Shown here: in pieces, positions 39,101 to 46,806 of the stretch | Numbering within the stretch: the stretch's first letter is position 1 | Layout of the letters: each line of letters begins with the position of its first letter | Assembly (NCBI GenBank): GCA_027493955.1 | Contig: JAOSJT010000001.1 | Coordinates: 2,219,131 to 2,283,130, forward strand | Length of the DNA stretch: 64,000 nucleotides | Reading direction: 5' to 3' | Source: Bacteroidia bacterium | Lineage (GTDB): Bacteria > Bacteroidota > Ignavibacteria > SZUA-365 | Notes under the pieces: generated by a model | Databases searched by the model: none | Seen by the model: only the letters and a program-made list of their open reading frames with translations | Told to the model about the DNA's origin: nothing | Program-made: the position numbers and the translations under genes

Positions 39101-39378
39101 CAGATCTTCAGGTTCGTGTATGTCGTCAACGTGCTGGCGGTATTCCGTTTCCAGAACACGGTGACGATATTCCCCGCATAGGCACCGGAGAACTCATTAT
39201 TCATGTAGTTCTGCTGGACCTTCATGGTCGAGGTTGAACCGAAAGGGAAAACATTGTTGCTGTTTCCCGTGCTCGCATTTGAGTACTGAGGCGTTTGTGC
39301 TGCGACAATGAGCGGCAACAAAAAAAGCCCTCCGAGCACAAGTAACCAGCGGGGGGCGTTCATGGAACGTATGGTCAT
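36157..39378 (-). CDS. T9SS-exported beta-helix protein, N-terminal module type IV (array member 10)
   Basis: 1,073 residues from ATG 39378 (MTIRSMNAPRWLLVLGG); GGAGG four bases upstream and the leader motif at 39401-39408 select this start over the open frame reaching 39516. Signal peptide ends near 28 (LIVAAQ). Type IV module QTPQYSNASTGNSNNVFPFG, related to that of member 8. From base 38282 to its stop it is almost identical to array member 5, whose module is type III; the match ends abruptly inside the first beta-helix rungs (after FQSETGNR in reading order, the codons before it differ). CARDB-like domain from about 208, helix from 316, dockerin-like loops near 876, sorting domain near 983. 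The 290 bases upstream hold no other gene. Confidence 0.93.
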   Translation of the reverse strand: MTIRSMNAPRWLLVLGGLFLLPLIVAAQTPQYSNASTGNSNNVFPFGSTSTMKVQQNYMNNEFSGAYAGNIVTVFWKRNTASTLTTYTNLKIWLGQNPANAFPSTTTFYTPVTLVYSAASTAIPAGNAGDWFSVQLQTPFYYNPNQSLVVQVCHEGYSGGGIQLRTSSMTTPPFRRIWASTCTTNPGSSTDGNWYDFGFNMNPALPDDAGISALVSPINFCTGTYDIKVKLRNYGTNTVNNVTVNWSFDGVPQTPIAYNTPIPSTTEVDLTLGSRTFASGISYPLAVWTSQPNNVADSFPQNDTLRANLKAAISGTYTIGGASPNYATFAAAVADLTANGICGPVVFNVRSGTYTTKIDLANIAGTSAVNTVTFQSETGNRADVIINYAATSTTDNYVLRFGGAKFVTFKNMTLNATNVSYSTVVEVTGSSNDCTVEGCDLNSLPATSTSTNNAVVRSNTGTLAHNMTFRGCNIRNGAYSMYLYGSSTTSTMNNLRVENCEITGMYYFPLYFYYLGELKLIGNKIVQNSAYATKYLGYLMYGFNTQIERNTFVSDGGSTAYGLYIYYDNYYQAGMSRIVNNMISVRNVTNAYYGINHYYSNGSLFAHNTIRVESGYASGYALYSYYGANNTYRNNIVMHTGAGYAWYVAPGTNVTASNDNNWYSAGANLAYWGAARANLAALQAASGQDAQSVSKPVSFADVMSGNLHLVAPSDDDDDLIGVLLPQVTDDIDLEPRVRPYMGADEACYLIANSLTYDFVDGSGNPIGYVELPGTIGVRYRVIFPPFDATITMTANFYSVPGNQLMYSETFSANKLANQDLNGTSYFNLPASLPSGYYKIELVFNTKNSCGYYRNYMPYPSSLLLVPNGATPCEVWPGDVNNDGVVNYTDRKDLNEYIHDANLSTQWLNGPARYRADAVQNPLTYIQWMPQASAPWFTAMGCYMDADGNGVVNNFDYLAIKLNWMRQHGGVAPRLGDSFAPTTFDMSQNFPNPFNPTTVLQYSVPEPSRVHLRVVDMLGRVVATAVDGIVEAGVHQYTFDAVNLPSGQYLAIVNMTGNESGLSFSKTVKMTLNK

Positions 39379-39696
39379 ACGACCTCCAAGCAGATAGAGA
39401 GTGGATGAGAATATGTATTTGAATCTCGAGGTTTGCTGTGGATGAGCTTCCTCGTCCCGATCTTTGAAAAACCAATCGGGTGGTGCGCCTATTTTGTCAA
39501 TCAGTAAAAAATACATGAAATCAGCATCCTTCGCAAGTCCGAAAAACTGTCTCGGATGGATAGAAATGGGACCTTGGGGGCGCGCAAGTCGAGGGCACTA
39601 GGAGGCTATCCTCCCGCGCCGACGATACCACTCGTGGTTTCGGACGCCTCGTATCGGGTCGATCCATTCTTGCATTTCGCTTTGGTCTCGAGTTGG

Positions 39697-39725
39697 CAAA
39701 AAAAACCCCGCCTCCCGGCGGGGTT
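39697..39725 (-). terminator. Rho-independent terminator of array member 11
   Basis: AACCCCGCC-GGGA-GGCGGGGTT then a run of eight T on the minus strand, 25 bases after the stop at 39750. Confidence 0.9.
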
Positions 39726-39749
39726 GTCATCCACAGAGGATGTACGCTG

Positions 39750-41411
39750 TTACCTGGCCAGCGTCATCCTGATGGTTTTCGAGAACGTGAGACCGCTCTC
39801 GAGACCACGCATAGCCACGGTGGCGAAGTACTGGCCGCCGGGCAATTCCGCAGAATCAAAGATCGCAGTGGACACCCCTTCCTCGATACAACCGTCAACG
39901 AGCGTTGCGACGGTGCGTCCGAGCATATCCGTTACCCGGAGCTTTACAAGACTGCGCTCCGGTACGCTGTATCGAACAGAGGTACCGGGATTGAAGGGAT
40001 TCGGGAAATTTTGTTCCATATCGAAGGTGGCCGCGGCGAGTCGCTGAGCAGGCTTCGCGGGAGTCATGCCGTGTGCGCGCAACCAATTCATCTTGACGCC
40101 GATGTAATCGAAGTTGTTGATAACACCGTTTCCGTCGGCATCCATATAGCATCCCTCGGTGGTATACCAGGGAACGGAAGGTTGTCCTTCCCAACGAAGA
40201 TACACAAGCGGATCCGTCTGGCCTTCGATTTTGTATCGCGCCGGACCATGGAGCCACAGCGTCCGCAGGTTGGCGTCAAAGATGTATTTGTTCAGCGCGC
40301 CGCGATCCCCGTAGTTCACCACACCATCGTTGTTCACGTCACCGGGCCAGACCTCGCAGAGCTGCGTCCCGGGCGCGATAAACAGTGTGGAGGTTTCGGT
40401 CTTGACATCCTCGTACATGAGACAGTTGTTCCACATCGAGAAGGTTGCCTCGACGCGGTAGTAGGATGGAGGAAGGTTGAGATTCATGCCGCGCACGCCG
40501 TCGAGCACACCCAGCGGTTTGTGCACGACGAAGGTTTCCGTATGCGCGGGCTGCGCGCCGGGATCGCCTATGCGGAAGAACTTCAATGTTATGGTAACGT
40601 CGTATTCCTGATCGAGTGGATACCGGATCGAGTAGCGCGCATACACCATACCCGGAGTGGTGTAATACCCCATCGGCGAACCGAGCGCGTCCGTCATGGC
40701 AATGGCCACCGAACCTTGCGGGACATAGCAACCAAAGCGATAGATATACCCGACGGGCGGCTTCACCGCGCCACCGTATTGCTTCGCAATGGTTCCGTCA
40801 GTTGAGGCACTTGTGCCTGTCCACTGCCCGATTCTGTTCTGCACGTCACCCGCGGTCGCGCTGCGGATACCGACATAGCCGGTGTTCGTTGTGGCTGCGG
40901 TGATCCAGTCACCATACACTAACTCGATCATATTGCTGGTCTCGTAGAATTTGACCTGGAAGTTCAGCTTGTCGAGTTGGTTGTAATACGTCATCCAATC
41001 CTTCCACTGAACCGTCATCACGCGATTGGGCATCGTCCCACTGACAGCCCAGGTAATCGTGCCCTGGTAATTGCCGTGTAAGTCGCGGCTGATCGGGCTC
41101 ACCACATCGTAATTGTTGTTGAGCGCCTGTCCGTAGATATACGGTTGCGAACTTCCGAAGGTGATGTACCCATTCGTGGTGACGTACATCACGGTATGCG
41201 GGTTGGCATTGTAGTAGAAGGTGAACGGGATGTTCACGGCGTAGCTCTCGTCGTCATGATAGCCGACGGGCGTGCAGATATCGGTACCGGTAATTTCCGT
41301 ATACGTGCCCTGCAGTTCGACAAACGGCTTTGTGGCGATGGTTTGAGCGCCGAGTCCCGCACTCATCGCGCCGATCAACAGCACGGTTAACAGCATGGTG
41401 CGCGAGTTCAT
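39750..41411 (-). CDS. Short T9SS-exported protein without beta-helix (array member 11)
   Basis: 553 residues from ATG 41411 (MNSRTMLLTVLLIG). GAGG lies about seven bases upstream and the leader motif TTCATCCAC is at 41431-41438, matching the spacing in the full-length genes; ATG 41423 lacks a Shine-Dalgarno. Signal peptide ends GLGAQ. In place of module plus helix it has a beta-rich domain (about 24-230) with IPFTFYYN, MYVTTNGYITFG, NRVMTVQWKDW and NFQVKFYE, a pattern common in T9SS-secreted Bacteroidota proteins. It then shares the family stalk: beta-sandwich, dockerin-like loops DVNNDGVVNYGD and DADGNGVINNFD near 355, sorting domain NFPNPFNPGTSVRYSVPERS near 462, ending MTLAR. Confidence 0.92.
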   Translation of the reverse strand: MNSRTMLLTVLLIGAMSAGLGAQTIATKPFVELQGTYTEITGTDICTPVGYHDDESYAVNIPFTFYYNANPHTVMYVTTNGYITFGSSQPYIYGQALNNNYDVVSPISRDLHGNYQGTITWAVSGTMPNRVMTVQWKDWMTYYNQLDKLNFQVKFYETSNMIELVYGDWITAATTNTGYVGIRSATAGDVQNRIGQWTGTSASTDGTIAKQYGGAVKPPVGYIYRFGCYVPQGSVAIAMTDALGSPMGYYTTPGMVYARYSIRYPLDQEYDVTITLKFFRIGDPGAQPAHTETFVVHKPLGVLDGVRGMNLNLPPSYYRVEATFSMWNNCLMYEDVKTETSTLFIAPGTQLCEVWPGDVNNDGVVNYGDRGALNKYIFDANLRTLWLHGPARYKIEGQTDPLVYLRWEGQPSVPWYTTEGCYMDADGNGVINNFDYIGVKMNWLRAHGMTPAKPAQRLAAATFDMEQNFPNPFNPGTSVRYSVPERSLVKLRVTDMLGRTVATLVDGCIEEGVSTAIFDSAELPGGQYFATVAMRGLESGLTFSKTIRMTLAR

Positions 41412-41438
41412 GATTTGCCTCATGGATTGGGTGGATGA

Positions 41439-41966
41439 AGGATCGAGATCACCGTCCGGTGCGTTTTCAGGCGACGATCACAAGAATAAAAACATACAAC
41501 GTTATCTCTTCATTGTGTGTGATAAATATATTGATTCATTTTCTGATACGCAAGAATTTTTTATAAAATATACATATTACAGAGCATACGACCTCATTCC
41601 ATGGAACGCGCCCGATCGCCACAGCGTGCCGTCCACTCCCACCGAGGCCGGCGCATCACCGGGGCAGCCACACACGCTTCGTGAATAAAGGGCACGAACA
41701 TTCGCGCACGTGAAACGGATGCGTGGATGCATTTCACACGGGCATCCGTGCGTCACGATGCAAGCGTACCGGAACGTTCCTTCCTGCTTTCAGAACAGCT
41801 ATACGTCATCACACTGCATTCTCGTCACTCGGTATGTTGCCTCCGCCGCGCATGCGACGACCGCCCGCTTCCGTCGATTCCATCCCGTCGCGCATCGGGG
41901 TGGGACCGACCCCGACAGCAGACACTGGGCATACTGTCTCCCGCAGACGGAAGGTGTCTGCATAAA
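41439..41966. other. Intergenic region
   Basis: No gene supported. AT-rich from 41480 to 41600, then GC-rich; plus frames at 41710-42240 are shadows of the gene on the other strand or lack homology. Confidence 0.4.
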
Positions 41967-41997
41967 AAAGCAGGCGCGGCTCAATGGCCGCGCCTGC
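41964..41997 (-). terminator. Rho-independent terminator of array member 12
   Basis: GCAGGCGCGGC-CATTGA-GCCGCGCCTGC then TTTTTTATG on the minus strand, 22 bases after the stop at 42020. Confidence 0.9.
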
Positions 41998-42019
41998 CGG
42001 AATAGAAAAATCGTCGTGC

Positions 42020-44428
42020 TTATTTGGAGAGCAGCATGCGTATGGTACGCGAGTAGCTCAGACCGCTGTCCTTGCCCGTCATGCTCACCGTCGCATTATA
42101 CTGCCCGGACGGCAGCGAACCGCCATCGAAGCTCAGCACATGCGCACCTGCTTCCATGCTTCCCTGCACCAGAGTTTCCACCTCGCGACCAAGCATGTCG
42201 GTTACGCGGAGGGTCACCTCGCTCCTCTCAGGAATGTTGAGGCGAATACTCGTTGCGGGATTGAAGGGATTGGGGTAGTTCTGGCTCATATCGAAGCCGG
42301 TGACAGCCACGCCATCGCTCTGCTTGGGATTGATCGCACCGTGCACGCGGGTCCAGTTGAGCTTGATAGCGAGGTAATCGAAGTTGTTCACAACGCCGTT
42401 GCCATCGGAATCCATGTAGCAGCCGAGCGGGGTGTACCACGGCGCGCCTGCCTGCGGCGTCCATGCGACGTATGCCATCGGATCGCTCACGGCTTCGGCG
42501 ACGTAACGTGCCGGCCCATTGAGCCACAGGGAGTTCATTCTGGAATCGTAGATGTACGTGTTGAGATCCTTGCGATCACCATAGTTCACGACACCATCGT
42601 TATTGACATCACCCGGCCACACGACGCAGGGATTGGTTCCGGGAGCCACAACGAGCACACCACGATCGGGGAAGGCCTTGCGGTCCACATACAGCGCGCA
42701 GGAATTCATCAGGTTGAAGAACACCTCGATGCGATAGTAACCGGGAGGCAGGTCCGCAGGTATGGAAACCGGATACAAACCATCTACCGCCTGGCCGTAG
42801 GGCTTATTAACCTGGAAGCTCTGCGTGGTGACGAGACTGTTATCGGTGACGCTGTAAAAACGCAGTGTGATAGTAATGGTGGCGGCATCGAGAGGATTGT
42901 TCACGTTGTAGCGCACAAACACCGTACCTGGTGCGACGATGTACGACGGGGGTAAACCGTTGCCGTCTTCCAGGCTGTAGCTGTACCATTCGGGTTTCGT
43001 ATAGCAGGCCTCGTCCGCGCCCCGGTACGGAACGGTACGCTGATCGCCGTCAATATCGTCTGTCACAGAAGCAAGAACGAGTCCGGTGAGATCCGTATCG
43101 TTCTGTGATGGACCGGCAAGGTGGAGATCGCCGATGGACTCATTGAGGAAGGTCGCATTCTTGAAAATGGAGTTCGCGTCCATAAGACTTGCGGCGCGGA
43201 GGGCGTTGATATCGGGCATTGCGACCGCATTCCAGTAAATTGCGGTACCCGGGTTCGGCCCCCAATACACATTGTAGTCTTGCGCAAAGATCGGTGCGGT
43301 GGTGGTTACGCCCTGCGTATAGTAGGACTGGCCGTTGCCATGGTTGATGATAATGTTGTTCAGCAGCTCGAGTCCCTCCTGTCGCGGAATGACGATGTAG
43401 GCCCCACGGCTGCTCGCGGCGGTGCCGGTACAGACAAAGGTGTTGTTGTAGATCAGCTTTCCGCCGGAAGTGGAGATATAGAACGCGTAGGAAGTCGACC
43501 CCCCGCCATTGACGGTGACGAAATTGTTGCGGATGAAGCCGCGGGGCATGATGCTGGAATTCCAGAACTGAATACCGCGTTTGGCGCCGGAGCCGCCCAT
43601 GAGCGCGATTTTGTTTTTCTCGATCAGGAAGCCGACGTACAGGGTGTTGAGGTACAAACCATACTGCGTCACCGTGCTGGTGGTGGAGAGGTTGATGGTG
43701 TTACCCCGCATGGTGGGATTATCCACATTCCACAAGTAGATGCCGGCTTCACCCTGGTTCTGCATGATGTTGTTTTCCGCGATCATGCCGCCATAGCGGG
43801 TGGTGCCTGTACCATAGAGCTGAATGCCCTTGGCGCCATTGATGAAGGTGTTGCCGCGGAAAGTGTTATTCGTGTGATTGGCTGCAACCTGATAGCAGTG
43901 CACCAGGCTGTGCTCGAGCGATGTGGAAGCGACGTTGATTCCTTCAATAACACAACCCTCGACCGTATTATTGGTCGAGGCGTTCGTCGTTCCGAAACGG
44001 ATGACGATCCCATAGGTGGTGTTTGTGGCGCGAAGAGTCATGTTTTTCAGCGTCACATAGTCTGCACCATCGAAGCGGATGGTGAAGTTATTCGCGCTGG
44101 TCGTTGACGAGAAGGCGACGATAACACTCGCGGCCTGACCATTTTCCGCCTGAAACGTAATGGTATTCGCCGCGGAGGCACCTGTTACGGCGGGCAGGGT
44201 GAATTGCTCCGGATAGGTTCCGGGACGAACATTGAACACCACGGGGCCCGACACGCCGGCCGAAAGCGCGGCGGCGGCAGCGGTAAAGGTGGCGTAATTC
44301 GGCGAGGACCCGCCGATGGTGTATGTACCGGACAGCTGCGATACCGCCGAAGGAGGCACGGCTATCAGCAGCATTGCGAATACAGTCACACCCAGAACAG
44401 TGACGAAACGCGGTTTGTGATGTATCAT
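42020..44428 (-). CDS. T9SS-exported beta-helix protein lacking N-terminal module (array member 12)
   Basis: 802 residues from ATG 44428 (MIHHKPRFVTVLG); AGGAG six bases upstream. The signal peptide ends near 31 (SAVSQ) and leads straight into the helix at LSGTYTIGGSSPNYATFTAA, so variable module and CARDB-like domain are both absent. The helix (NNTVEGCVIEG, NNTFRGNTFINGAKGIQLYG) lacks the extreme tyrosine content of the longer proteins. Linker GPSQNDTDLTG replaces SDDDDD; YRGADEACY is kept. Dockerin-like loops DVNNDGVVNYGD and DSDGNGVVNNFD near 603; sorting domain NYPNPFNPATSIRLNIPERS near 711, ending MLLSK. A diverged leader element (CATCTAC) is at 44447. It is the most compact architecture in the array. 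Confidence 0.92.
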   Translation of the reverse strand: MIHHKPRFVTVLGVTVFAMLLIAVPPSAVSQLSGTYTIGGSSPNYATFTAAAAALSAGVSGPVVFNVRPGTYPEQFTLPAVTGASAANTITFQAENGQAASVIVAFSSTTSANNFTIRFDGADYVTLKNMTLRATNTTYGIVIRFGTTNASTNNTVEGCVIEGINVASTSLEHSLVHCYQVAANHTNNTFRGNTFINGAKGIQLYGTGTTRYGGMIAENNIMQNQGEAGIYLWNVDNPTMRGNTINLSTTSTVTQYGLYLNTLYVGFLIEKNKIALMGGSGAKRGIQFWNSSIMPRGFIRNNFVTVNGGGSTSYAFYISTSGGKLIYNNTFVCTGTAASSRGAYIVIPRQEGLELLNNIIINHGNGQSYYTQGVTTTAPIFAQDYNVYWGPNPGTAIYWNAVAMPDINALRAASLMDANSIFKNATFLNESIGDLHLAGPSQNDTDLTGLVLASVTDDIDGDQRTVPYRGADEACYTKPEWYSYSLEDGNGLPPSYIVAPGTVFVRYNVNNPLDAATITITLRFYSVTDNSLVTTQSFQVNKPYGQAVDGLYPVSIPADLPPGYYRIEVFFNLMNSCALYVDRKAFPDRGVLVVAPGTNPCVVWPGDVNNDGVVNYGDRKDLNTYIYDSRMNSLWLNGPARYVAEAVSDPMAYVAWTPQAGAPWYTPLGCYMDSDGNGVVNNFDYLAIKLNWTRVHGAINPKQSDGVAVTGFDMSQNYPNPFNPATSIRLNIPERSEVTLRVTDMLGREVETLVQGSMEAGAHVLSFDGGSLPSGQYNATVSMTGKDSGLSYSRTIRMLLSK

Positions 44429-44849
44429 ACGAAACTCCTGAATGAGTAGATGTGAATGAGCGAAAATTCCGTGCTCTGCAACAAGCCGACTCTGCCACAC
44501 TGAAAATATTCCGAGGAAATTTCTGTGAACAAGGAGCCGGGAAGTCCGTCCGGATGTACGGACACGAATGAGAAATCGAAAATAACTTTAACAATTTACA
44601 TGCGTGGCGAATAATTCACAAGGGTGAAAATTAGTACCACACTGGCGCTCTCGGAGGGTGTCCAGAAGGACGAACACGAAGCGCAGAACTGTGTACGGGG
44701 AGCGCAAAAAGAAATAATCACAACGTCAAGCGTTGACAGATGTTCTCCCGTGTTGCAGTCCCTTATCGAGAATTTTCGGAGAGCTTCCGTACGCAGGCCC
44801 AGCCCCAATACTGCGCGACATCCCGCACACCTTCACGCATGCACAAAAA

Positions 44850-44960
44850 AACAACCCCGCCTGTCGGCGGGGTCGCTCATCCACGAGGTGATGCCGCTGC
44901 TGCTTGGACAGCGTCATCCTGTTGGTTTTCGGAAGCGTGAGGCCGCGACCGATACCACTT
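44850..44960 (-). pseudogene. Remnant of the 3' end of an array gene with its terminator
   Basis: Compared with the end of member 11 (39700-39820), the plus-strand text matches in order: a CCCCGCC...GGCGGGG hairpin with an adjacent A-run, CTCATCCAC, then CAGCGTCATCCTG-TGGTTTTCG and GCGTGAGGCCGC. In minus translation one frame reads GIGRGLTLPKTNRMTLSK, matching the conserved GLESGLTFSKTIRMTLAR, but the stop codon is lost and homology ends near 44960. The rest of the gene is gone. This suggests the array once extended further towards purM. Confidence 0.7.
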
Positions 44961-45094
44961 GTGTGATCATCGCTTCAACGGAAGTGTCCGCGTCACAAGC
45001 GAAATCAAAATTCGATCGGCGAGCAAAGTGTTATTCGCATGACGTAGTCGTGGCTACACCACTCTGTCAGATTATGAAGCTCGCCAGTTGCTAT

Positions 45095-45109
45095 GTGAAT
45101 ATACTTCAC
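45095..45109. promoter_or_regulatory. Candidate operator, GTGA-N7-TCAC palindrome
   Basis: GTGAATATACTTCAC. It lies about 135 bases upstream (minus sense) of the decayed array gene end and 330 bases before purM, so it may be a leftover of a lost array gene. Confidence 0.45.
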
Positions 45110-45136
45110 CGATTTGCAGAATGCAAGTCTTTCGAT

Positions 45137-45151
45137 GTGCTTTTTTTTCAC
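45137..45151. promoter_or_regulatory. Candidate operator, one-mismatch copy of the palindrome
   Basis: GTGCTTTTTTTTCAC within TGTGC...TCACA, 42 bases (about four helical turns) from the site at 45095. Confidence 0.35.
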
Positions 45152-45378
45152 ATTGTTTTTTTGAACCAATTTTGCATGCCGATTCGCGCAAATACGCGGT
45201 GTTTGGAAGCAGATCTCCTGGTGACGCAGCACCCGTTTTCCCAAGGATTTGCCTTGATCCCGGGGCCACCCGGGTTCCTGACGCGAACGAGGTTCATATC
45301 CAATGAACCGACGTTGTTTCCGGGACTTCTTTTCAGATAATGCCTTGAACCCTGACGTATGCTTGTTTTGTAAACTCC

Positions 45379-45407
45379 TTGCCTTTCACTGCTTCGCGTT
45401 CTAACTT
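45379..45407 (+). promoter_or_regulatory. Putative purM promoter
   Basis: TTGCCT, 17 bases, TAACTT, followed by TGTATATTTT. Ends about 30 bases before the purM start. A sigma70-like reading; a Bacteroidota-type TTG/TAnnTTTG reading is also possible. Confidence 0.4.
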
Positions 45408-45438
45408 GTATATTTTCTACCTGAAGGAGTGAAAAAAC

Positions 45439-46428
45439 GTGAGTCTGACATATAAGAACGCGGGTGTGGACATAGATTCGGGAGAGGAGCTCGTACGTCG
45501 CATAAAAGGCAAGGTGGCGGCCACGCATGGGCCCCGGGTACTGTCAAACATCGGCGGATTCGGTGCTTTGTACGACGCTTCCTTTCCGGAAATGCGTGAG
45601 CCCGTGCTCGTCTCCAGCGTTGACGGTGTCGGCACAAAGCTGAAAATTGCCTCGATGGTCAACAGGCACGACACGGTGGGACAGGATCTCGTCAATCACT
45701 GCGTCAATGATATACTCACAACGGGTGCGAAACCCCTGTTCTTCATGGATTATTTCGCAACAGGCAAGCTCGATACTGATGTTGCGGAGCAGGTGATTTC
45801 CGGTTTTGCCAAATCCTGCGGTGAAAATGGTTGTGCGCTCATTGGTGGCGAAACCGCAGAGATGCCGGGGATGTATGCCCCGAACGAGTACGACATCGCC
45901 GGGACCATTGTTGGGATAGTCGAAAAAAGCGCGATACTGAACCGAAATAATGTGCGCCCTGGTGATGTGTTGATCGGGCTCCCCTCTTCGGGACTGCATA
46001 CGAATGGGTATTCACTTGCCCGCGCGGCACTTCTCCCGCATTTCAGTCTGGATGCGCAATTCGATGATCTCGGTGGTACGCTTGGCGACGCTCTCCTTGC
46101 AGTGCATCGTTCCTATCTCGGGCCGGTGTATCCATTGCTGTCCACGGGTATGATTCACGGTCTGTCGCATATCACGGGTGGCGGCATTGTCGGAAACACG
46201 AGCCGCGTCATTCCCGAGGACCGCAGGCTCGACATCCAATGGGACGCGTGGACACTTCCGAGGATTTTTTCCATGATTCAGGAGCTCGGAGAAGTTCCAG
46301 AAGAGGACATGCGTCGCACCTTCAATCTTGGTATCGGCATGATCATCATTGCCGACCGGGATGCGGTTGCGGATCTTTTGCCTGCGCTGGAGGGTGAGCA
46401 AGCGGTGATCATGGGAAGCGTGGTTTGA
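45439..46428 (+). CDS. purM: Phosphoribosylformylglycinamidine cyclo-ligase (AIR synthetase)
   Basis: Cytosolic enzyme of de novo purine synthesis: ATP-dependent ring closure of FGAM to aminoimidazole ribotide. 329 residues, slightly shorter than the usual 340-350. Family marks are the N-terminal YKNAGVDIDSGEELV, the ATP/metal-binding VSSVDGVGTKLKIA, DILTTGAKPLFFMDYFATGKL, GETAEMPGMY and the C-terminal HITGGGIVGNTSRVIP and FNLGIGM. Start is GTG 45439 with AAGGAG about ten bases upstream. It stands alone, separated from the array by 1 kb and facing a converging minus-strand remnant. No PurR-like site is recognised. Confidence 0.96.
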   Translation: MSLTYKNAGVDIDSGEELVRRIKGKVAATHGPRVLSNIGGFGALYDASFPEMREPVLVSSVDGVGTKLKIASMVNRHDTVGQDLVNHCVNDILTTGAKPLFFMDYFATGKLDTDVAEQVISGFAKSCGENGCALIGGETAEMPGMYAPNEYDIAGTIVGIVEKSAILNRNNVRPGDVLIGLPSSGLHTNGYSLARAALLPHFSLDAQFDDLGGTLGDALLAVHRSYLGPVYPLLSTGMIHGLSHITGGGIVGNTSRVIPEDRRLDIQWDAWTLPRIFSMIQELGEVPEEDMRRTFNLGIGMIIIADRDAVADLLPALEGEQAVIMGSVV

Positions 46429-46806
46429 GATACGCAGGGGGTGGCGGAGGAGAGGTGTAGGATCTCGGCGGGGCATCCTGAGGGTGTTGCTGGGTTCTGG
46501 ACATCGTCCTGGATCGATCTCACGTCGCTTTTACAGGAAATTTCGATTCATGAATCGAAATTGGTCGTTCGCTTGTCCGAGGGAGCATCTATTTCGATTC
46601 ATGCATCGAGACTATTGCGTGAAGCCACCAAACATCGTGCGATTTCATCCGCCATCACCCTCCTTCACTTCCCTTCCCCCAACAACTCCCTCCCGATCCG
46701 ATTCCATACCGCTGTACCCCACGCTCCGCCTCCCCGCACAAACCTCTCCAGCCGCGGAATGTCTGTTTTCACCATCCGTCAAGGGATCAGATATCTGAGC
46801 TACCCG
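46429..46806. other. Intergenic region downstream of purM
   Basis: No gene supported. Holds the palindrome pair at 46539-46610; the stretch 46640-46760 is C-rich and featureless. Confidence 0.4.
46539..46562. repeat. Perfect 24-bp palindrome with a second imperfect copy
   Basis: AATTTCGATTCA followed directly by its reverse complement. At about 46591-46610 comes ATTTCGATTCATGCATCGAG, the same sequence with the right arm degraded. The pair lies about 110 bases after purM and between it and the transposase-like ORF. It could be a terminator-like hairpin, an operator or a REP-type element. Confidence 0.6.

Larger units (their letters stand above)
44429..45438. other. Intergenic region with gene remnant and operators
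   Basis: About 1 kb between member 12 and purM with no intact gene. It contains a decayed 3' end of an array gene (44850-44960), the palindromes at 45095 and 45137, and a putative purM promoter at 45379. The plus frame at 44624-45340 has no homology and crosses the remnant. Confidence 0.5.

Noticed and set aside
1-44428. CRISPR array or insertion-sequence-driven repeats
   Set aside because: The repetition is of kilobase coding modules; there are no short regularly spaced repeats, transposase genes or target-site duplications around the array members.
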